From Actinomycetes bacterium (lineage in GTDB: Bacteria > Actinomycetota > Actinomycetes > Actinomycetales > Cellulomonadaceae): a stretch of 22,223 nt of DNA. The notes below the pieces were generated by a model. The model was not told the origin of the DNA. It was given only the letters and a program-made list of their open reading frames with translations, and did not search any database. Below, one piece after another: positions 7,914 through 15,638 of the stretch (the first letter of the stretch is position 1; each line of letters opens with the position of its first letter). The stretch is from positions 1-22,223 of the forward strand of contig JAEWYD010000058.1 in assembly GCA_023462275.1 (NCBI GenBank), in the 5' to 3' direction. The position numbers and the translations under genes are program-made.

Positions 7914-9986
7914 TCAGCCCTCGACGACCACGACGGTGTGCGTGCCGATCGGTGGGAGCTCGACCTCGACGCGGCCGCCCTCGGCCACCTGCCAGGGCAG
8001 CTCGGCACCGTCGGGCTCGAGCCGAACGGCCGAGGGCCGGAACCCGGCGGCCGTGCGCAGCGACAGCCCGATGCCCGCGGTCAAGCCGCCCTCGTCCACG
8101 CGGGGGACGGGCGAGGGGCTGCGCCGCGGCTGGTAGGCGGTGAGGTTGACGACGTAGCGGTCGGGGACGGCGTCCGGCGCACCGCCCTGCGTGTGCACGC
8201 ACGCCTCCACCCAGGCCGGGCCCCGTCGCATCAGCGCCTGCCCGGCCAGGACGGGCGCGAGCGCCTGCGCGAGCAGCGACCGGTACACCCAGTACTGGTG
8301 CCGCCCGTACGAGCCGAGCAGCGGCGCCGCGAGGTACACGACGCCGTCGGCCGCGACGACGAGGGGTGCGTCGAGGTCGGCACCCACCGGGGCGTGCATG
8401 TGGCTCGTGTAGTGCTCCCACGTGCGGTCGAACGCCGCGGCCCGCAGCCGCCCGGACGTCCGCGCGCCCGGTGCCGGCTGCACCAGGTGGGCGCCGTCGT
8501 ACAGCACGTAGTTGTAGTCGGTCGCGGGGGCCAGGTCGCCCTCGGCGCCCGCGCACGCGTCGGCAACGGTGGGCCGGACGTAGCAGGGCGTCGTCGGCGC
8601 CACCCCCAGGTACCGCAGAGGCAGGCCCGGCCACGGCTCGTCGTCCGGCGTCAGGCAGCTGTCCGCGCTGAGCACGACTGTGCCGCCCGCCGCCCGGTAC
8701 GCGTCCAGCGCCGCACGCAGCGGCGCGCTCGCGCGCATCCCGTCCGGCACGACGACGGCCCGGTAGGCGCGCAGGTCCGGTGGCTCGGCCGGGTCCACGA
8801 CGTCCACCTGCACCGCGAGCTCCGTCAGGGCCTGCACGGCGGCCGCGACCGACGGCGTGTGCGTGGCGACGAGGTGGCCGCCGGACGGCTCCCTCTGCCA
8901 GTCGCCGAGCACGGCGACCTCGGTGACCCTCCGCGCGCCCGTCCACAGGTGCTCGACGCGCTCCAGCCGCGCGAACGCCCGCCCGATCGTGCGGTACACC
9001 GCCGCGTCCAGCCGCCCGTCCGGGTGCAGCTGGTCGCCGATGGACACCCCGCCTCCCGCGCCGACGATCGTGCCCACCTCGTACTCGAGCTGCGCCGGCG
9101 TCTTGAGCCCGCCGAAGTCCGCCCACGCCGCCTGGAACCGGCCGGTCATGCCGACGATCGCCGTCGTGCGCGTGCGCGCGTACCGGGCGACGACGGGGTA
9201 GTGCGTGTAGCCCCAGATGTCGCCCGACGTCGGCAGGCTCTCGATCTCCAGGTGCGTCTGGGGGTCGAGGAGGTCCCCGACGGCCGCGTCGACAGTCCCG
9301 TTGAAGAACGTGGTGGCCGACGGGTGGGCGGCGGCCACGATGCTGCGCAGGTCGCTCGCCAGGTCGCGGACGACGTGGCGGTAGTGGTGCCAGACGGCGT
9401 CGGCGTCCTCGAGCGGGACGCCCGCCGCACGCATGCGCGCCTGGGCGGCGGGGGAGTAGCTGGGCTCCGGCCAGACGATGTCGAACCAGAAGCCGTCGAC
9501 GGGGTACGTGGCGCACAGCTCCGCCACCTGGGCGCGCACGTAGCCCGCGTAGGCGCTGGTCAGGTCCATGGTCGACCAGCCGACCTGGCCGCGCAGCGGC
9601 GTGTCCGCGCTGAGCGGGCGCCGGATGAGCGAGCGCCCCTCGCGGTCGACGGCGATCCAGTCCGGGTGCTCCTCGCCCGCCAGGTCGTCCCACAGCACGC
9701 TCAGGTAGATGGGCGCCCGGATGCCGCGGGCGTGCAGCGCCTCGATCTGCGCCCCGAGCAGGTCGAACGCCAGGCCCGGGTGCTGCGTCCCGACGGCGGT
9801 CGGGTAGTACGAGAAGCCGTGGTGGCACTTGGCGAACACGTTGACCGAGGCGACGTGGGCCCCCGCCATCGTGTCGCCGAACTGGTCGGCGTCGAACCGC
9901 TCGCCGACCGTGAAGTCGCGCGAGGTGTGGAAGTCCAGGTGCACGGCGCGCATCGGCACGGCCGCGGGCTGGGGGTGGGGGGTCAC
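7914..9986 (-). CDS. Glycoside-hydrolase-like protein (GHL6 type with beta-galactosidase trimerization-like domain)
   Basis: A 690-residue cytoplasmic protein with no signal peptide. The N-terminal half reads as a TIM-barrel glycosidase: MRAVHLDFHTSRDF as strand 1, VNVFAKCHHGFSYYPT, IRAPIYLSVLWDD, and VDGFWFDIVWPEPS with Asp169 at the end of a strand, a placement like catalytic Asp residues in retaining glycosidases. HLEIESLPTSGDIWGYTH (Glu247/Glu249) may hold the second acid. From about residue 360 a Rossmann/glutaminase-like domain (VVVPDGMRASAPLRAALDAYRAAGG) resembles the trimerization domain of GH42 beta-galactosidases. The C-terminus is beta-rich. Substrate unknown; a sugar-trimming role on imported oligosaccharides is likely. 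GTG 9986 (GAGAGG upstream) is chosen; the open frame extends into the tRNA gene and that part is not coding. An ATG at 9953 is the alternative start. Confidence 0.82.
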   Translation of the reverse strand: MTPHPQPAAVPMRAVHLDFHTSRDFTVGERFDADQFGDTMAGAHVASVNVFAKCHHGFSYYPTAVGTQHPGLAFDLLGAQIEALHARGIRAPIYLSVLWDDLAGEEHPDWIAVDREGRSLIRRPLSADTPLRGQVGWSTMDLTSAYAGYVRAQVAELCATYPVDGFWFDIVWPEPSYSPAAQARMRAAGVPLEDADAVWHHYRHVVRDLASDLRSIVAAAHPSATTFFNGTVDAAVGDLLDPQTHLEIESLPTSGDIWGYTHYPVVARYARTRTTAIVGMTGRFQAAWADFGGLKTPAQLEYEVGTIVGAGGGVSIGDQLHPDGRLDAAVYRTIGRAFARLERVEHLWTGARRVTEVAVLGDWQREPSGGHLVATHTPSVAAAVQALTELAVQVDVVDPAEPPDLRAYRAVVVPDGMRASAPLRAALDAYRAAGGTVVLSADSCLTPDDEPWPGLPLRYLGVAPTTPCYVRPTVADACAGAEGDLAPATDYNYVLYDGAHLVQPAPGARTSGRLRAAAFDRTWEHYTSHMHAPVGADLDAPLVVAADGVVYLAAPLLGSYGRHQYWVYRSLLAQALAPVLAGQALMRRGPAWVEACVHTQGGAPDAVPDRYVVNLTAYQPRRSPSPVPRVDEGGLTAGIGLSLRTAAGFRPSAVRLEPDGAELPWQVAEGGRVEVELPPIGTHTVVVVEG

Positions 9987-10038
9987 GGTGCCGCCTCTCG
10001 TCGGCCCGATCCTGGCACGCCCGACGCCGGGGACGACG

Positions 10039-10068
10039 AAGGCCCCCGGCGTTGCCGCCGAGGGCCTT
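10039..10068 (-). terminator. Terminator of tRNA-Pro
   Basis: On the minus strand a 13-bp stem (AAGGCCCTCGGCG with CGCCGGGGGCCTT, one T-G wobble) closes a GCAA loop, a GNRA tetraloop. It lies 7 nt downstream of the tRNA 3' end. This is the strongest hairpin terminator in the window, though followed by only a short T-containing stretch. Confidence 0.85.
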
Positions 10069-10075
10069 GTCTCTG

Positions 10076-10149
<74 letters not shown>

Positions 10150-10161
10150 AGGTGCCCGGCA

Positions 10162-10167
10162 AGGATA
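10162..10167 (-). promoter_or_regulatory. -10 box TATCCT of tRNA-Pro
   Basis: TATCCT on the minus strand lies 12 nt upstream of the tRNA 5' end, as expected for a short 5' leader trimmed by RNase P. A T-rich patch about 18 nt further upstream (TTCTTC) may be the -35. Confidence 0.55.
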
Positions 10168-10212
10168 GCCCAGCCCGGCCCCCGCGAAGAAACGCGTTCG
10201 CGCAGCGGTCGC

Positions 10213-11145
10213 TCAGGCCGCCGCGACGAGCGTCAGGAGCGTCGCCTCGGGCCGGCACGCGAACCGCACGGGGGTGTACGGCGACGTGCCGAGACCGGCC
10301 GAGACGTGCAGCCACGTCGAGTCGGCGCCGCCGGGCTCGTCGGGGCGGGGGCCGGGCCAGCCGTGCAGTCCCTTGGCGCGACCCGTGTCGAGGTCGCAGT
10401 TGGTGACGAGCGCGCCCCAGCCGGGCACGCACAGCTGGCCGCCGTGCGTGTGGCCCGCCAGGATCAGGTCCGCGCCGTCGTCGTGCATCGCGCGCAGGAC
10501 GCGCTGGTAGGGCGCGTGCGCGACGCCGAGGCGCAGGTCGACCGGCTGGCTGCCGGCGCCCCGGCCGCCGCGCGTGGAGTCGGGGAAGCGGTCGCGGTCC
10601 AGGTGGGGGTCGTCCACGCCCACGAGGGCGATGCGCCGGCCGTCCGCCACGACGTCGTCCCGGCGGTTGGCCAGGTCCCGCCACCCGGCCTCGCGGAAGG
10701 CGGCGGTCATGTCCCCGAAGGGCAGCAGCTGCTTCTGGCGGCCGAGCTGGCGGGCGTCCGCCCGCAGGTAGCGCGCCGGGTTCTTCGGCACGGGTGCGTA
10801 GTAGTCGTTCGACCCCATGACGAACGCCCCCGGGCGCTCGAGCAGCGGCGCGAAGGCGTCCAGGAGCACTGGCACGGCGTCGGGGTGGGCGATGTTGTCA
10901 CCCGTGTCGATCACGAGGTGCGGGTCGAGCGCCGCCAGCGACCGCACCCACTCCGCCTTGCGGCGCTGCCCGGGCGTCAGGTGCAGGTCGGAGAGGTGGA
11001 GCACCCGCAGCGGCGCCTGGCCGGCAGGCAGGACGGGGACCGTGAACCGCCGCAGGGTGTACCACCGGGCCTCGACGGTCGCGTACGCGAGCGCGCCGAG
11101 ACCCGCGGCGACGGTCAGCCCGAGGCCACGCGCGACGCCCGTCAC
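10213..11145 (-). CDS. Membrane-anchored metallophosphatase (calcineurin-like)
   Basis: A predicted di-metal phosphoesterase of 310 residues. After an N-terminal hydrophobic anchor (about residues 8-23) come HLSDLHLTPGQRRK (Asp53, His55), DTGDN (Gly82/Asp83 region), GSNDYY at 111-116, VAHAPYQR (His210) and LAGHTHGGQ (His232, His234 region). The order fits YaeI-like phosphodiesterases. The third motif is GSND in place of the canonical GNHD, so the usual Asn and catalytic His are replaced. The gene follows the class A PBP gene on the same strand, as ponA2 and Rv3683 do in mycobacteria (recalled), suggesting a role at the envelope. The start is uncertain: an ATG at 11220 would add 25 residues overlapping the PBP coding end and reading like shadow sequence, so GTG 11145 is preferred although it lacks a clear ribosome site. 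Confidence 0.85.
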   Translation of the reverse strand: MTGVARGLGLTVAAGLGALAYATVEARWYTLRRFTVPVLPAGQAPLRVLHLSDLHLTPGQRRKAEWVRSLAALDPHLVIDTGDNIAHPDAVPVLLDAFAPLLERPGAFVMGSNDYYAPVPKNPARYLRADARQLGRQKQLLPFGDMTAAFREAGWRDLANRRDDVVADGRRIALVGVDDPHLDRDRFPDSTRGGRGAGSQPVDLRLGVAHAPYQRVLRAMHDDGADLILAGHTHGGQLCVPGWGALVTNCDLDTGRAKGLHGWPGPRPDEPGGADSTWLHVSAGLGTSPYTPVRFACRPEATLLTLVAAA

Positions 11146-11166
11146 GCGGCCGTCCGGACGGCCGCG
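11145..11166. repeat. 22-bp perfect palindrome between PBP and metallophosphatase genes
   Basis: CGCGGCCGTCC followed directly by GGACGGCCGCG is perfectly palindromic. It starts 10 nt after the PBP stop codon and touches the chosen GTG of the metallophosphatase. It could end PBP transcription partially, act as an attenuator, or hide the ribosome site of the next gene in a hairpin. Confidence 0.6.
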
Positions 11167-11176
11167 CCGAGCCTGC

Positions 11177-13621
11177 TCACGGCTTGCCGTTCCCGCGGCC
11201 GTCCCCCTGGCCCGGGCCACCCTGCCCGTCGCCCGGCCCCGGCCACCCCATCGGGAACGCCGGCTGGTTCGGGTCGCGCCCGGCGGAGACGATCAGCGTG
11301 ATGACCGAGCCGCCCGGCACGCGCGAGTTCGGGCCGGGGTTCTGCGCCATGATCGTGTTCGGCGCGTACTCGTTGCTGAACTGGGTGTTCGGGTCGATCT
11401 TGACGTTGAAGCCCGCGCCCTCGAGCACCTTGCGCGCGGCGTCCGGCGACTGGCCCAGCACGCTGGGCACCTGGCGCTTGGGGCCGTTGACGTACTGGTC
11501 CGGCGGAGCGGGGAAGTTGGCCACCTCACGCCCGTCGTGGGCGCGCCTCATGAAGTTGACCCAGATCGGGCCGGAGATCGTCGCACCGTACACGTGCGGG
11601 TACTTCTTCCCGGCGATGATCGCGTTGTTGGCCGAGACCATCGCGAGCGGGTTGCCCGTCCAGACGGCGCTGGCGATCTGCGGCGTGTAGCCGACGAACC
11701 ACGTGTACTCGTTGTCCGACGTCGTGCCGGTCTTGCCGGCGGCCGGCCGGCCGAGCCCGCCGAGGCCCTTGCCGGTGCCCTCCCAGACGTGGCTGAGCGT
11801 GTAGCTGACGGCGTTGGCGATACCCGGGTCCAGGGCCTGGCGGCAGTTCGCCTGCGGGACCGGCAGCTCGGTGCCGTCGGTGTCCACGACCTTGATGATC
11901 GCGACGGGGTCGCACATGAGCCCCTGCGCGGCGAACGCGGCGTACGCGGTCGCCATGGTGAGCGGCGCGATCGAGTTGGTGCCGATGATGTTCGCCGGCT
12001 TGGGGTCCGGCGGCCCGACGGGCTCGAGCCCGCCGGCCTTGTGCACGCCGAGGTCCGCGGCCGTCTGCATGATGTTGCAGAGGTCCAGGCGGGAGGCCAT
12101 GTCGGCGTAGGCGTTGTTGACGGACTCCTCGGTGGCCGTGAGCACGGTCATGACCGACCCGCGGCCCTCGGAGTTGCGCAGCGGCCACTGCTTGTTGCCG
12201 TACGGCGCGCCGCACGCGGTGAACTCCTTCTCGGACCACTTCTTCTCGGTGCCGTTGACCATCTCATCCAGCGAGTGGCCCTGCTTGAACCACTCGGCCA
12301 GGGTGAACGGCTTGAAGGACGACCCGGGCGCGAAGCCGTTGCCGCCGTTGTAGGCGTTGTCGACGTTCCAGTTCACGGCGGTGTGGCCCGGGGTGGGCGT
12401 GGCGCTGGTGTCGTAGATCGAGCTCTGCGACATCGCGAGGATGTAGCCCGTGCCGGGCTGGACGACCGAGATCGCCGAGCCGATGCCCGACGGGTCGCCG
12501 GGCGGGACGACCTTCTTCAGCTCCTCGTCCGCCATGGCCTGCAGGCCGCGGTCGAGGGTCGTGGTGATCGTGAGGCCGCCGCGGTACAGGCGGTCCTGCC
12601 GCTTCTCCGGGGTGTCGCCGAAGGCGGGGTCGTTGGCGAGCACCTTGGTGACGTAGTCGCAGAAGTACCCGGCGTTGGACACCCCGTTCGCGGCGACGCA
12701 CGTCTGGCTGTCGGTGCCGATGACCAGCGTGTCCGCGATGGGCGTCGCCTTGCCCGTCGTGAACTCCTCGTCGGTGATGTAGCCCTGGTCGTGCATGAGC
12801 CCGAGCACCAGGTTGCGGCGCTCCTGCGCCTTCTCCGGGTTGCGCTCCGGGTCGTACGTGCTGGGCGCCTTGGTGATGCCGGCGATCGTCGCGGCCTGCA
12901 GGTAGTTCAGGTCCTTCGCGCTGATCGAGAAGAAGTGCCGGGCCGCGGCCTCGACGCCGTAGATCTGCTGGTAGCCGTACTGCGCGATGTTGAGGTAGCC
13001 CTCGAGGATCTGGTCCTTCGACATGCGCTTCTCGAGGGCGATGGCCATCTTCGCCTCGTTGAGCTTGCGGGCGTAGCCCTCGGTGCCGCTCGACACGCGC
13101 GCGTCGGCGATCGCCTGCAGCTGCTCCGCCCGGGTGCCCTTGCCCAGCGCCTTCTGGATGAGCATGTTCTTGACGTACTGCTGCGTCAGGGTCGAGCCGC
13201 CCTGGTTCGAGTCCGACGTCGCGTGCTTGAAGATGGCACGCAGCAGGCCCTCGGGGTCGACGCCGCCGTGCTCGTAGAAGCGCTTGTCCTCGACGGCGAT
13301 GACCGCCTTCTGCATGATCGGCGCGATCTCGGCGAGCGGCACCACGATGCGGTTCTGGTTGTAGAACTCGGCGAGCACCGTCCCGTCCGAGGCCAGCATC
13401 ACCGACTTCTCCGACAGCGGGACCTGCTCGAGCTCGCTCGGGAGGTCGTCGAAGAGGCGCACGGCGGTGTCGGTCACGGCGCTCGTCGTGGCGACCGCGG
13501 GCATGATGAGCCCCGCGGTCAGCACTCCACCGAGCGTCGTGACGAGGACGAAGGCCAGCAGGAGGGCGACGACCTGGACGACGTTGAGCCGTCGTCCGGA
13601 CGTCGGACGGGCAGACGACAT
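11177..13621 (-). CDS. Class A penicillin-binding protein with PASTA domain (PonA-like)
   Basis: A bifunctional peptidoglycan synthase of 814 residues. A cytoplasmic tail and one membrane helix (about residues 14-40) precede the glycosyltransferase domain (GT51): EDKRFYEHGGVDPEG with catalytic Glu111, GGSTLTQQYVKN at about 141-152, and ALEKRMSKDQILEGYLN with Glu197. The transpeptidase has SSFK (Ser434, Lys437), SVN (500-502) and KTGTT (630-634). One PASTA repeat follows at about 717-781, then a Gly/Pro-rich tail (GQGGPGQGDGRGNGKP). PASTA domains bind muropeptides or beta-lactams. Adjacent wblA and metallophosphatase genes match the mycobacterial ponA2 setting, which is my basis for calling it PonA2-like. 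ATG 13621 is chosen because the signal-anchor begins soon after; the frame is open 40 codons further upstream. Confidence 0.95.
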   Translation of the reverse strand: MSSARPTSGRRLNVVQVVALLLAFVLVTTLGGVLTAGLIMPAVATTSAVTDTAVRLFDDLPSELEQVPLSEKSVMLASDGTVLAEFYNQNRIVVPLAEIAPIMQKAVIAVEDKRFYEHGGVDPEGLLRAIFKHATSDSNQGGSTLTQQYVKNMLIQKALGKGTRAEQLQAIADARVSSGTEGYARKLNEAKMAIALEKRMSKDQILEGYLNIAQYGYQQIYGVEAAARHFFSISAKDLNYLQAATIAGITKAPSTYDPERNPEKAQERRNLVLGLMHDQGYITDEEFTTGKATPIADTLVIGTDSQTCVAANGVSNAGYFCDYVTKVLANDPAFGDTPEKRQDRLYRGGLTITTTLDRGLQAMADEELKKVVPPGDPSGIGSAISVVQPGTGYILAMSQSSIYDTSATPTPGHTAVNWNVDNAYNGGNGFAPGSSFKPFTLAEWFKQGHSLDEMVNGTEKKWSEKEFTACGAPYGNKQWPLRNSEGRGSVMTVLTATEESVNNAYADMASRLDLCNIMQTAADLGVHKAGGLEPVGPPDPKPANIIGTNSIAPLTMATAYAAFAAQGLMCDPVAIIKVVDTDGTELPVPQANCRQALDPGIANAVSYTLSHVWEGTGKGLGGLGRPAAGKTGTTSDNEYTWFVGYTPQIASAVWTGNPLAMVSANNAIIAGKKYPHVYGATISGPIWVNFMRRAHDGREVANFPAPPDQYVNGPKRQVPSVLGQSPDAARKVLEGAGFNVKIDPNTQFSNEYAPNTIMAQNPGPNSRVPGGSVITLIVSAGRDPNQPAFPMGWPGPGDGQGGPGQGDGRGNGKP

Positions 13622-13628
13622 GGTGCCC

Positions 13629-13634
13629 AGGGTA
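13629..13634 (-). promoter_or_regulatory. -10 box TACCCT of the PBP gene, possible leaderless promoter
   Basis: On the minus strand TACCCT lies 7 nt upstream of ATG 13621. The spacer GGGCACC offers no good Shine-Dalgarno sequence. Confidence 0.4.
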
Positions 13635-13896
13635 CGGGAGGGGCGTCGTCCGGCCAGGGCCCCGGCGTCAGCCCCTGGGTGGAGATCCTGTGCAGAGCCC
13701 CGCTGTGACGCCGTCCGGAACGCGATCGCGACATACCCCAACCGAGTGAACCTGTCCGACGTTCATACCGGTGATGTATTAGCCGAACGCCGAAGGTCTC
13801 TTTACGACGCGTGGCCCTGTTCGGGAGGATGAGTTGCGCACGTCGCACGACTGCGCGCTCGATCCCGGGGACGGCCGCGATTGACCCGAACGGCCC

Positions 13897-13926
13897 TTGG
13901 GAGCGCGACCACGGTTCTCGTACCGT
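13897..13926 (+). promoter_or_regulatory. wblA promoter (TTGGGA - 18 nt - TACCGT)
   Basis: TTGGGA at 13897-13902 and TACCGT at 13921-13926 have an 18-nt spacer. The transcript would carry a short leader containing AAGGAGG before the GTG at 13950. The identical TACCGT box recurs in front of the DUF4177-like gene and glnR. Confidence 0.55.
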
Positions 13927-13949
13927 GAGTCGTGGTGGAAGGAGGTCTG

Positions 13950-14285
13950 GTGGCTGACCAGCACTGGACCGCATACGGGGCGTGTTCCGGCGCACCGCCG
14001 GATGACCTCTTCGTGGAGGGCGCCGCGCAGCGGTCTGCTCGCGAGGTGTGCGCCAACTGCCCTGTGCGCATCGACTGCCTCATCGACGCCCTCGACCACC
14101 GCATCCTCTTCGGGGTCTGGGGCGGGACGACGGAGCGTGAGCGCCGCGCCCTGCTCCGCCGCTTCCCCGAGGTGGTCTCCTGGCGCGAGGTCATCGAGGC
14201 GGAGCCCGAGCTCGTCTCCTGGCCGGGCGCGTACCGGGTCGCCCGTTCGCGTCGCCTGGAGCACCAGTCCGCCGTCGTGCACTGA
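13950..14285 (+). CDS. wblA: WhiB-like iron-sulfur transcriptional regulator (WblA/WhiB4 type)
   Basis: A 111-residue Wbl protein that binds a [4Fe-4S] cluster through four Cys: Cys12, Cys34, Cys37 and Cys43 (CANCPVRIDC). The Wbl turn GVWGG (55-59) and basic TERERRALLRR follow. The stretch DDLFVEGAAQ...CPVRIDCL is the WblA/WhiB4 subtype as I know it from Streptomyces WblA and mycobacterial WhiB4, which sense oxidative or NO stress and affect development, antibiotic production and antioxidant genes. GTG 13950 is chosen because AAGGAGG (13939-13945) lies just upstream and the product then begins ADQHW; a GTG 6 codons earlier overlaps that site. It is divergent from the PBP gene, as whiB4 is from ponA2. 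Confidence 0.93.
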   Translation: MADQHWTAYGACSGAPPDDLFVEGAAQRSAREVCANCPVRIDCLIDALDHRILFGVWGGTTERERRALLRRFPEVVSWREVIEAEPELVSWPGAYRVARSRRLEHQSAVVH

Positions 14286-14313
14286 CGTCTGCTGGCGCGC
14301 CTGCGCGGCCGGG

Positions 14314-14319
14314 TACCGT
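14314..14319 (+). promoter_or_regulatory. -10 box TACCGT, leaderless promoter
   Basis: TACCGT lies exactly 6 nt upstream of ATG 14326. The spacer is TCCCCC, so no Shine-Dalgarno sequence exists and a leaderless transcript is the natural reading. Confidence 0.6.
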
Positions 14320-14325
14320 TCCCCC

Positions 14326-14484
14326 ATGACCACGTGGGAGTACGCGACCGTTCCGCTCATCGTGCACGCCACCAAGGCGATCCTCGACCAGTGGGGGGCG
14401 GACGGCTGGGAGCTGGTCCAGGTGATCCCCGGGCCGGACGGCTCCGGCCTGGTCGCCTACCTCAAGCGCCCGACGAGCGCCTGA
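14326..14484 (+). CDS. Small DUF4177-like protein (52 aa)
   Basis: A 52-residue protein beginning TTWEYATVPLIVHATKAILD and ending LVAYLKRP. The pattern WEY...G-WELV--- followed by a strand matches the DUF4177 type of small alpha/beta proteins. A similar small open frame (Rv3678A) lies beside the RidA-like gene in M. tuberculosis (recalled). The molecular function is unknown. ATG 14326 is supported by the -10 box 6 nt upstream and by the N-terminal WEY motif. The next gene starts 1 nt after its stop, so it is co-transcribed and probably coupled with the RidA-like gene. Confidence 0.88.
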   Translation: MTTWEYATVPLIVHATKAILDQWGADGWELVQVIPGPDGSGLVAYLKRPTSA

Positions 14485-14485
14485 C

Positions 14486-14953
14486 GTGAACGTCGCCAAG
14501 CGCCTGGCCGAGCTGGGCATCGCGCTCCCGCCCGTGGCCGCGCCCGTCGCGGCCTACGTGCCCGCCGTCCGCAGCGGCGCCCTCGTGTGGACGTCCGGGC
14601 AGCTGCCGTTCGTCGACGGCGCCCTGCCGGCGACGGGCAAGGTCGGCGTCGGGCCCGGGCTGGTCGAGCCCGACGTCGCCGCCGACCTGGCCCGGGTCGC
14701 CGCCCTCAACGCGCTCGCCGCGGTGGCGGAGCTCGCCGGCAGCCTGGACCGCGTCCGGCGCGTCGTGAAGGTGGTGGGCTTCGTCGCGAGCGACCCGTCC
14801 TTCACCGGCCAGCCCGGCGTCGTCAACGGTGCCAGCGAGCTCCTGGGCCAGCTGTTCGGCGACGCGGGCGTGCACGCGCGCAGCGCCGTCGGCGTCGCGG
14901 TCCTCCCGCTGGACGCACCGGTCGAGGTGGAGCTGGTCGTCGAGCTCGTCTGA
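14486..14953 (+). CDS. RidA/YjgF-family protein (putative endoribonuclease L-PSP type)
   Basis: A 155-residue member of the RidA (YjgF/YER057c/UK114) superfamily, trimeric proteins whose best-known member hydrolyses reactive enamines and imines from PLP enzymes. Seen: VWTSGQLPFVDGALPATGKVG, NALAAVAELAGSLDRV, VVKVVGFVASDPSF and HARSAVGVAVLPLDAPVEVE with Arg132, the position of the catalytic Arg in RidA. The longer N-terminus and the GQLP motif place it in the longer subgroup sometimes annotated as endoribonuclease or chorismate-mutase-like, rather than strict RidA. GTG 14486 follows the preceding stop by 1 nt. It is convergent with crp, 7 nt apart. Confidence 0.92.
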   Translation: MNVAKRLAELGIALPPVAAPVAAYVPAVRSGALVWTSGQLPFVDGALPATGKVGVGPGLVEPDVAADLARVAALNALAAVAELAGSLDRVRRVVKVVGFVASDPSFTGQPGVVNGASELLGQLFGDAGVHARSAVGVAVLPLDAPVEVELVVELV

Positions 14954-14960
14954 GCCGCGG

Positions 14961-15638
14961 TCAGCGGGCGCGGCGCTCGAGCCGCGCCCGGTCGAGCAGC
15001 ACGACCGCCCGGCCCTCACGGCGCACCCAGCCGCGCTGGCTGAAGTCCGCCAGGGCCTTGTTGACGGTCTCGCGCGACGCCCCGATGAGCTGGGCGAGCT
15101 CCTCCTGCGTGAGGTCGTGCTTGACGCGGACGCCCTCCGGGACCGGCTGGCCGAAGCGCTCGGCGAGGTCGAGCAGCGCCTTGGCGACGCGGCCGGGGAC
15201 GTCGGAGAACACCAGGTCCGCCAGCGCCTCGTTCGTGCGCCGCAGGCGGCGCGCCAGGGCCTCCAGCAGGTGGCGGGCGACGGCGGGGAAGCGCTCGAGC
15301 CAGCGCAGGAGCTCGGCGTGGCTCAGCTCGAAGAGGACGACGTCGCCCACGGCGGTCGCGGTCGCGGTCCGGGGACCGGGGTCGAACATGGAGAGCTCAC
15401 CGAACATCTCGCCCGGGCCGAGCACGGACAGCAAGTTCTCGCGCCCGTCCACCGACCGGCGGCCGAGCTTCACCTTGCCGGAGCGGATCACGTACAGGCA
15501 GTCGCCCGGCTCGCCCTCGTGGAACAGCGTGTGCCCGCGCGCGAGGTCGACCCGCGCCATCGACGCGACGAGGTCGCGCGCGGCGTCCCGGTCGATGCCG
15601 ACGAACAGCGGTGCGGAGAGTACGACGTCGTCGTCCAC
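14961..15638 (-). CDS. crp: Crp/Fnr-family global regulator (Crp/GlxR type)
   Basis: A 225-residue regulator matching mycobacterial Crp (Rv3676) and corynebacterial GlxR in length and sequence style. The cNMP-binding beta-roll spans about residues 8-120, with GEMFGELSMF (Gly80-Glu81) and PRTATA (Arg90-Thr91) forming the phosphate-binding cassette, so cAMP binding is expected. A dimerisation helix follows (about 118-145). The helix-turn-helix is LTQEELAQLIGASRETVNKA at 177-196, then the wing GWVRREGRAVVL. GTG 15638 is chosen for GAGGA with 6 nt spacing and the family N-terminus MDDDVVLSAPLF; an upstream in-frame ATG lacks support. It controls carbon and energy genes in relatives. The last codons lie in the hairpin at 14965-14990. 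Confidence 0.95.
   Translation of the reverse strand: MDDDVVLSAPLFVGIDRDAARDLVASMARVDLARGHTLFHEGEPGDCLYVIRSGKVKLGRRSVDGRENLLSVLGPGEMFGELSMFDPGPRTATATAVGDVVLFELSHAELLRWLERFPAVARHLLEALARRLRRTNEALADLVFSDVPGRVAKALLDLAERFGQPVPEGVRVKHDLTQEELAQLIGASRETVNKALADFSQRGWVRREGRAVVLLDRARLERRAR
14965..14990 (+). terminator. Hairpin ending the ridA-like operon, inside the crp coding end
   Basis: CGGGCGCGGC (14965-14974) and GCCGCGCCCG (14981-14990) form a perfect 10-bp stem with loop GCTCGA. It starts 12 nt after the stop of the RidA-like gene and lies within the last codons of crp on the opposite strand. No U-tract follows. Confidence 0.5.

Larger units (their letters stand above)
13622..13949. other. Divergent regulatory region, PBP gene / wblA
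   Basis: This 328-bp gap contains no gene I can support. It holds the -10 boxes of both neighbours. Between 13730 and 13810 it has the least GC-rich patch of this part of the window (ACATACCCC, GTTCATACC, GATGTATTAG, TCTTTACG). TGAAC and GTTCA form a small inverted repeat with a 9-nt spacer at 13747-13765. Regulator binding here is likely but unproven. Confidence 0.5.

Noticed and set aside
11146..11220. Longer start of the metallophosphatase at ATG 11220
   Set aside because: The extra 25 residues overlap the PBP coding end and look like shadow sequence; not fully excluded.
10817..13708. 963-codon open frame antisense to the PBP gene
   Set aside because: Shadow of a long GC-rich gene, with Arg/Val/Asp/Gly-rich composition and no domain.
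13622..13741. 40-residue N-terminal extension of the PBP
   Set aside because: It precedes the -10 box and has no membrane-anchor or conserved character; ATG 13621 gives the normal cytoplasmic tail.
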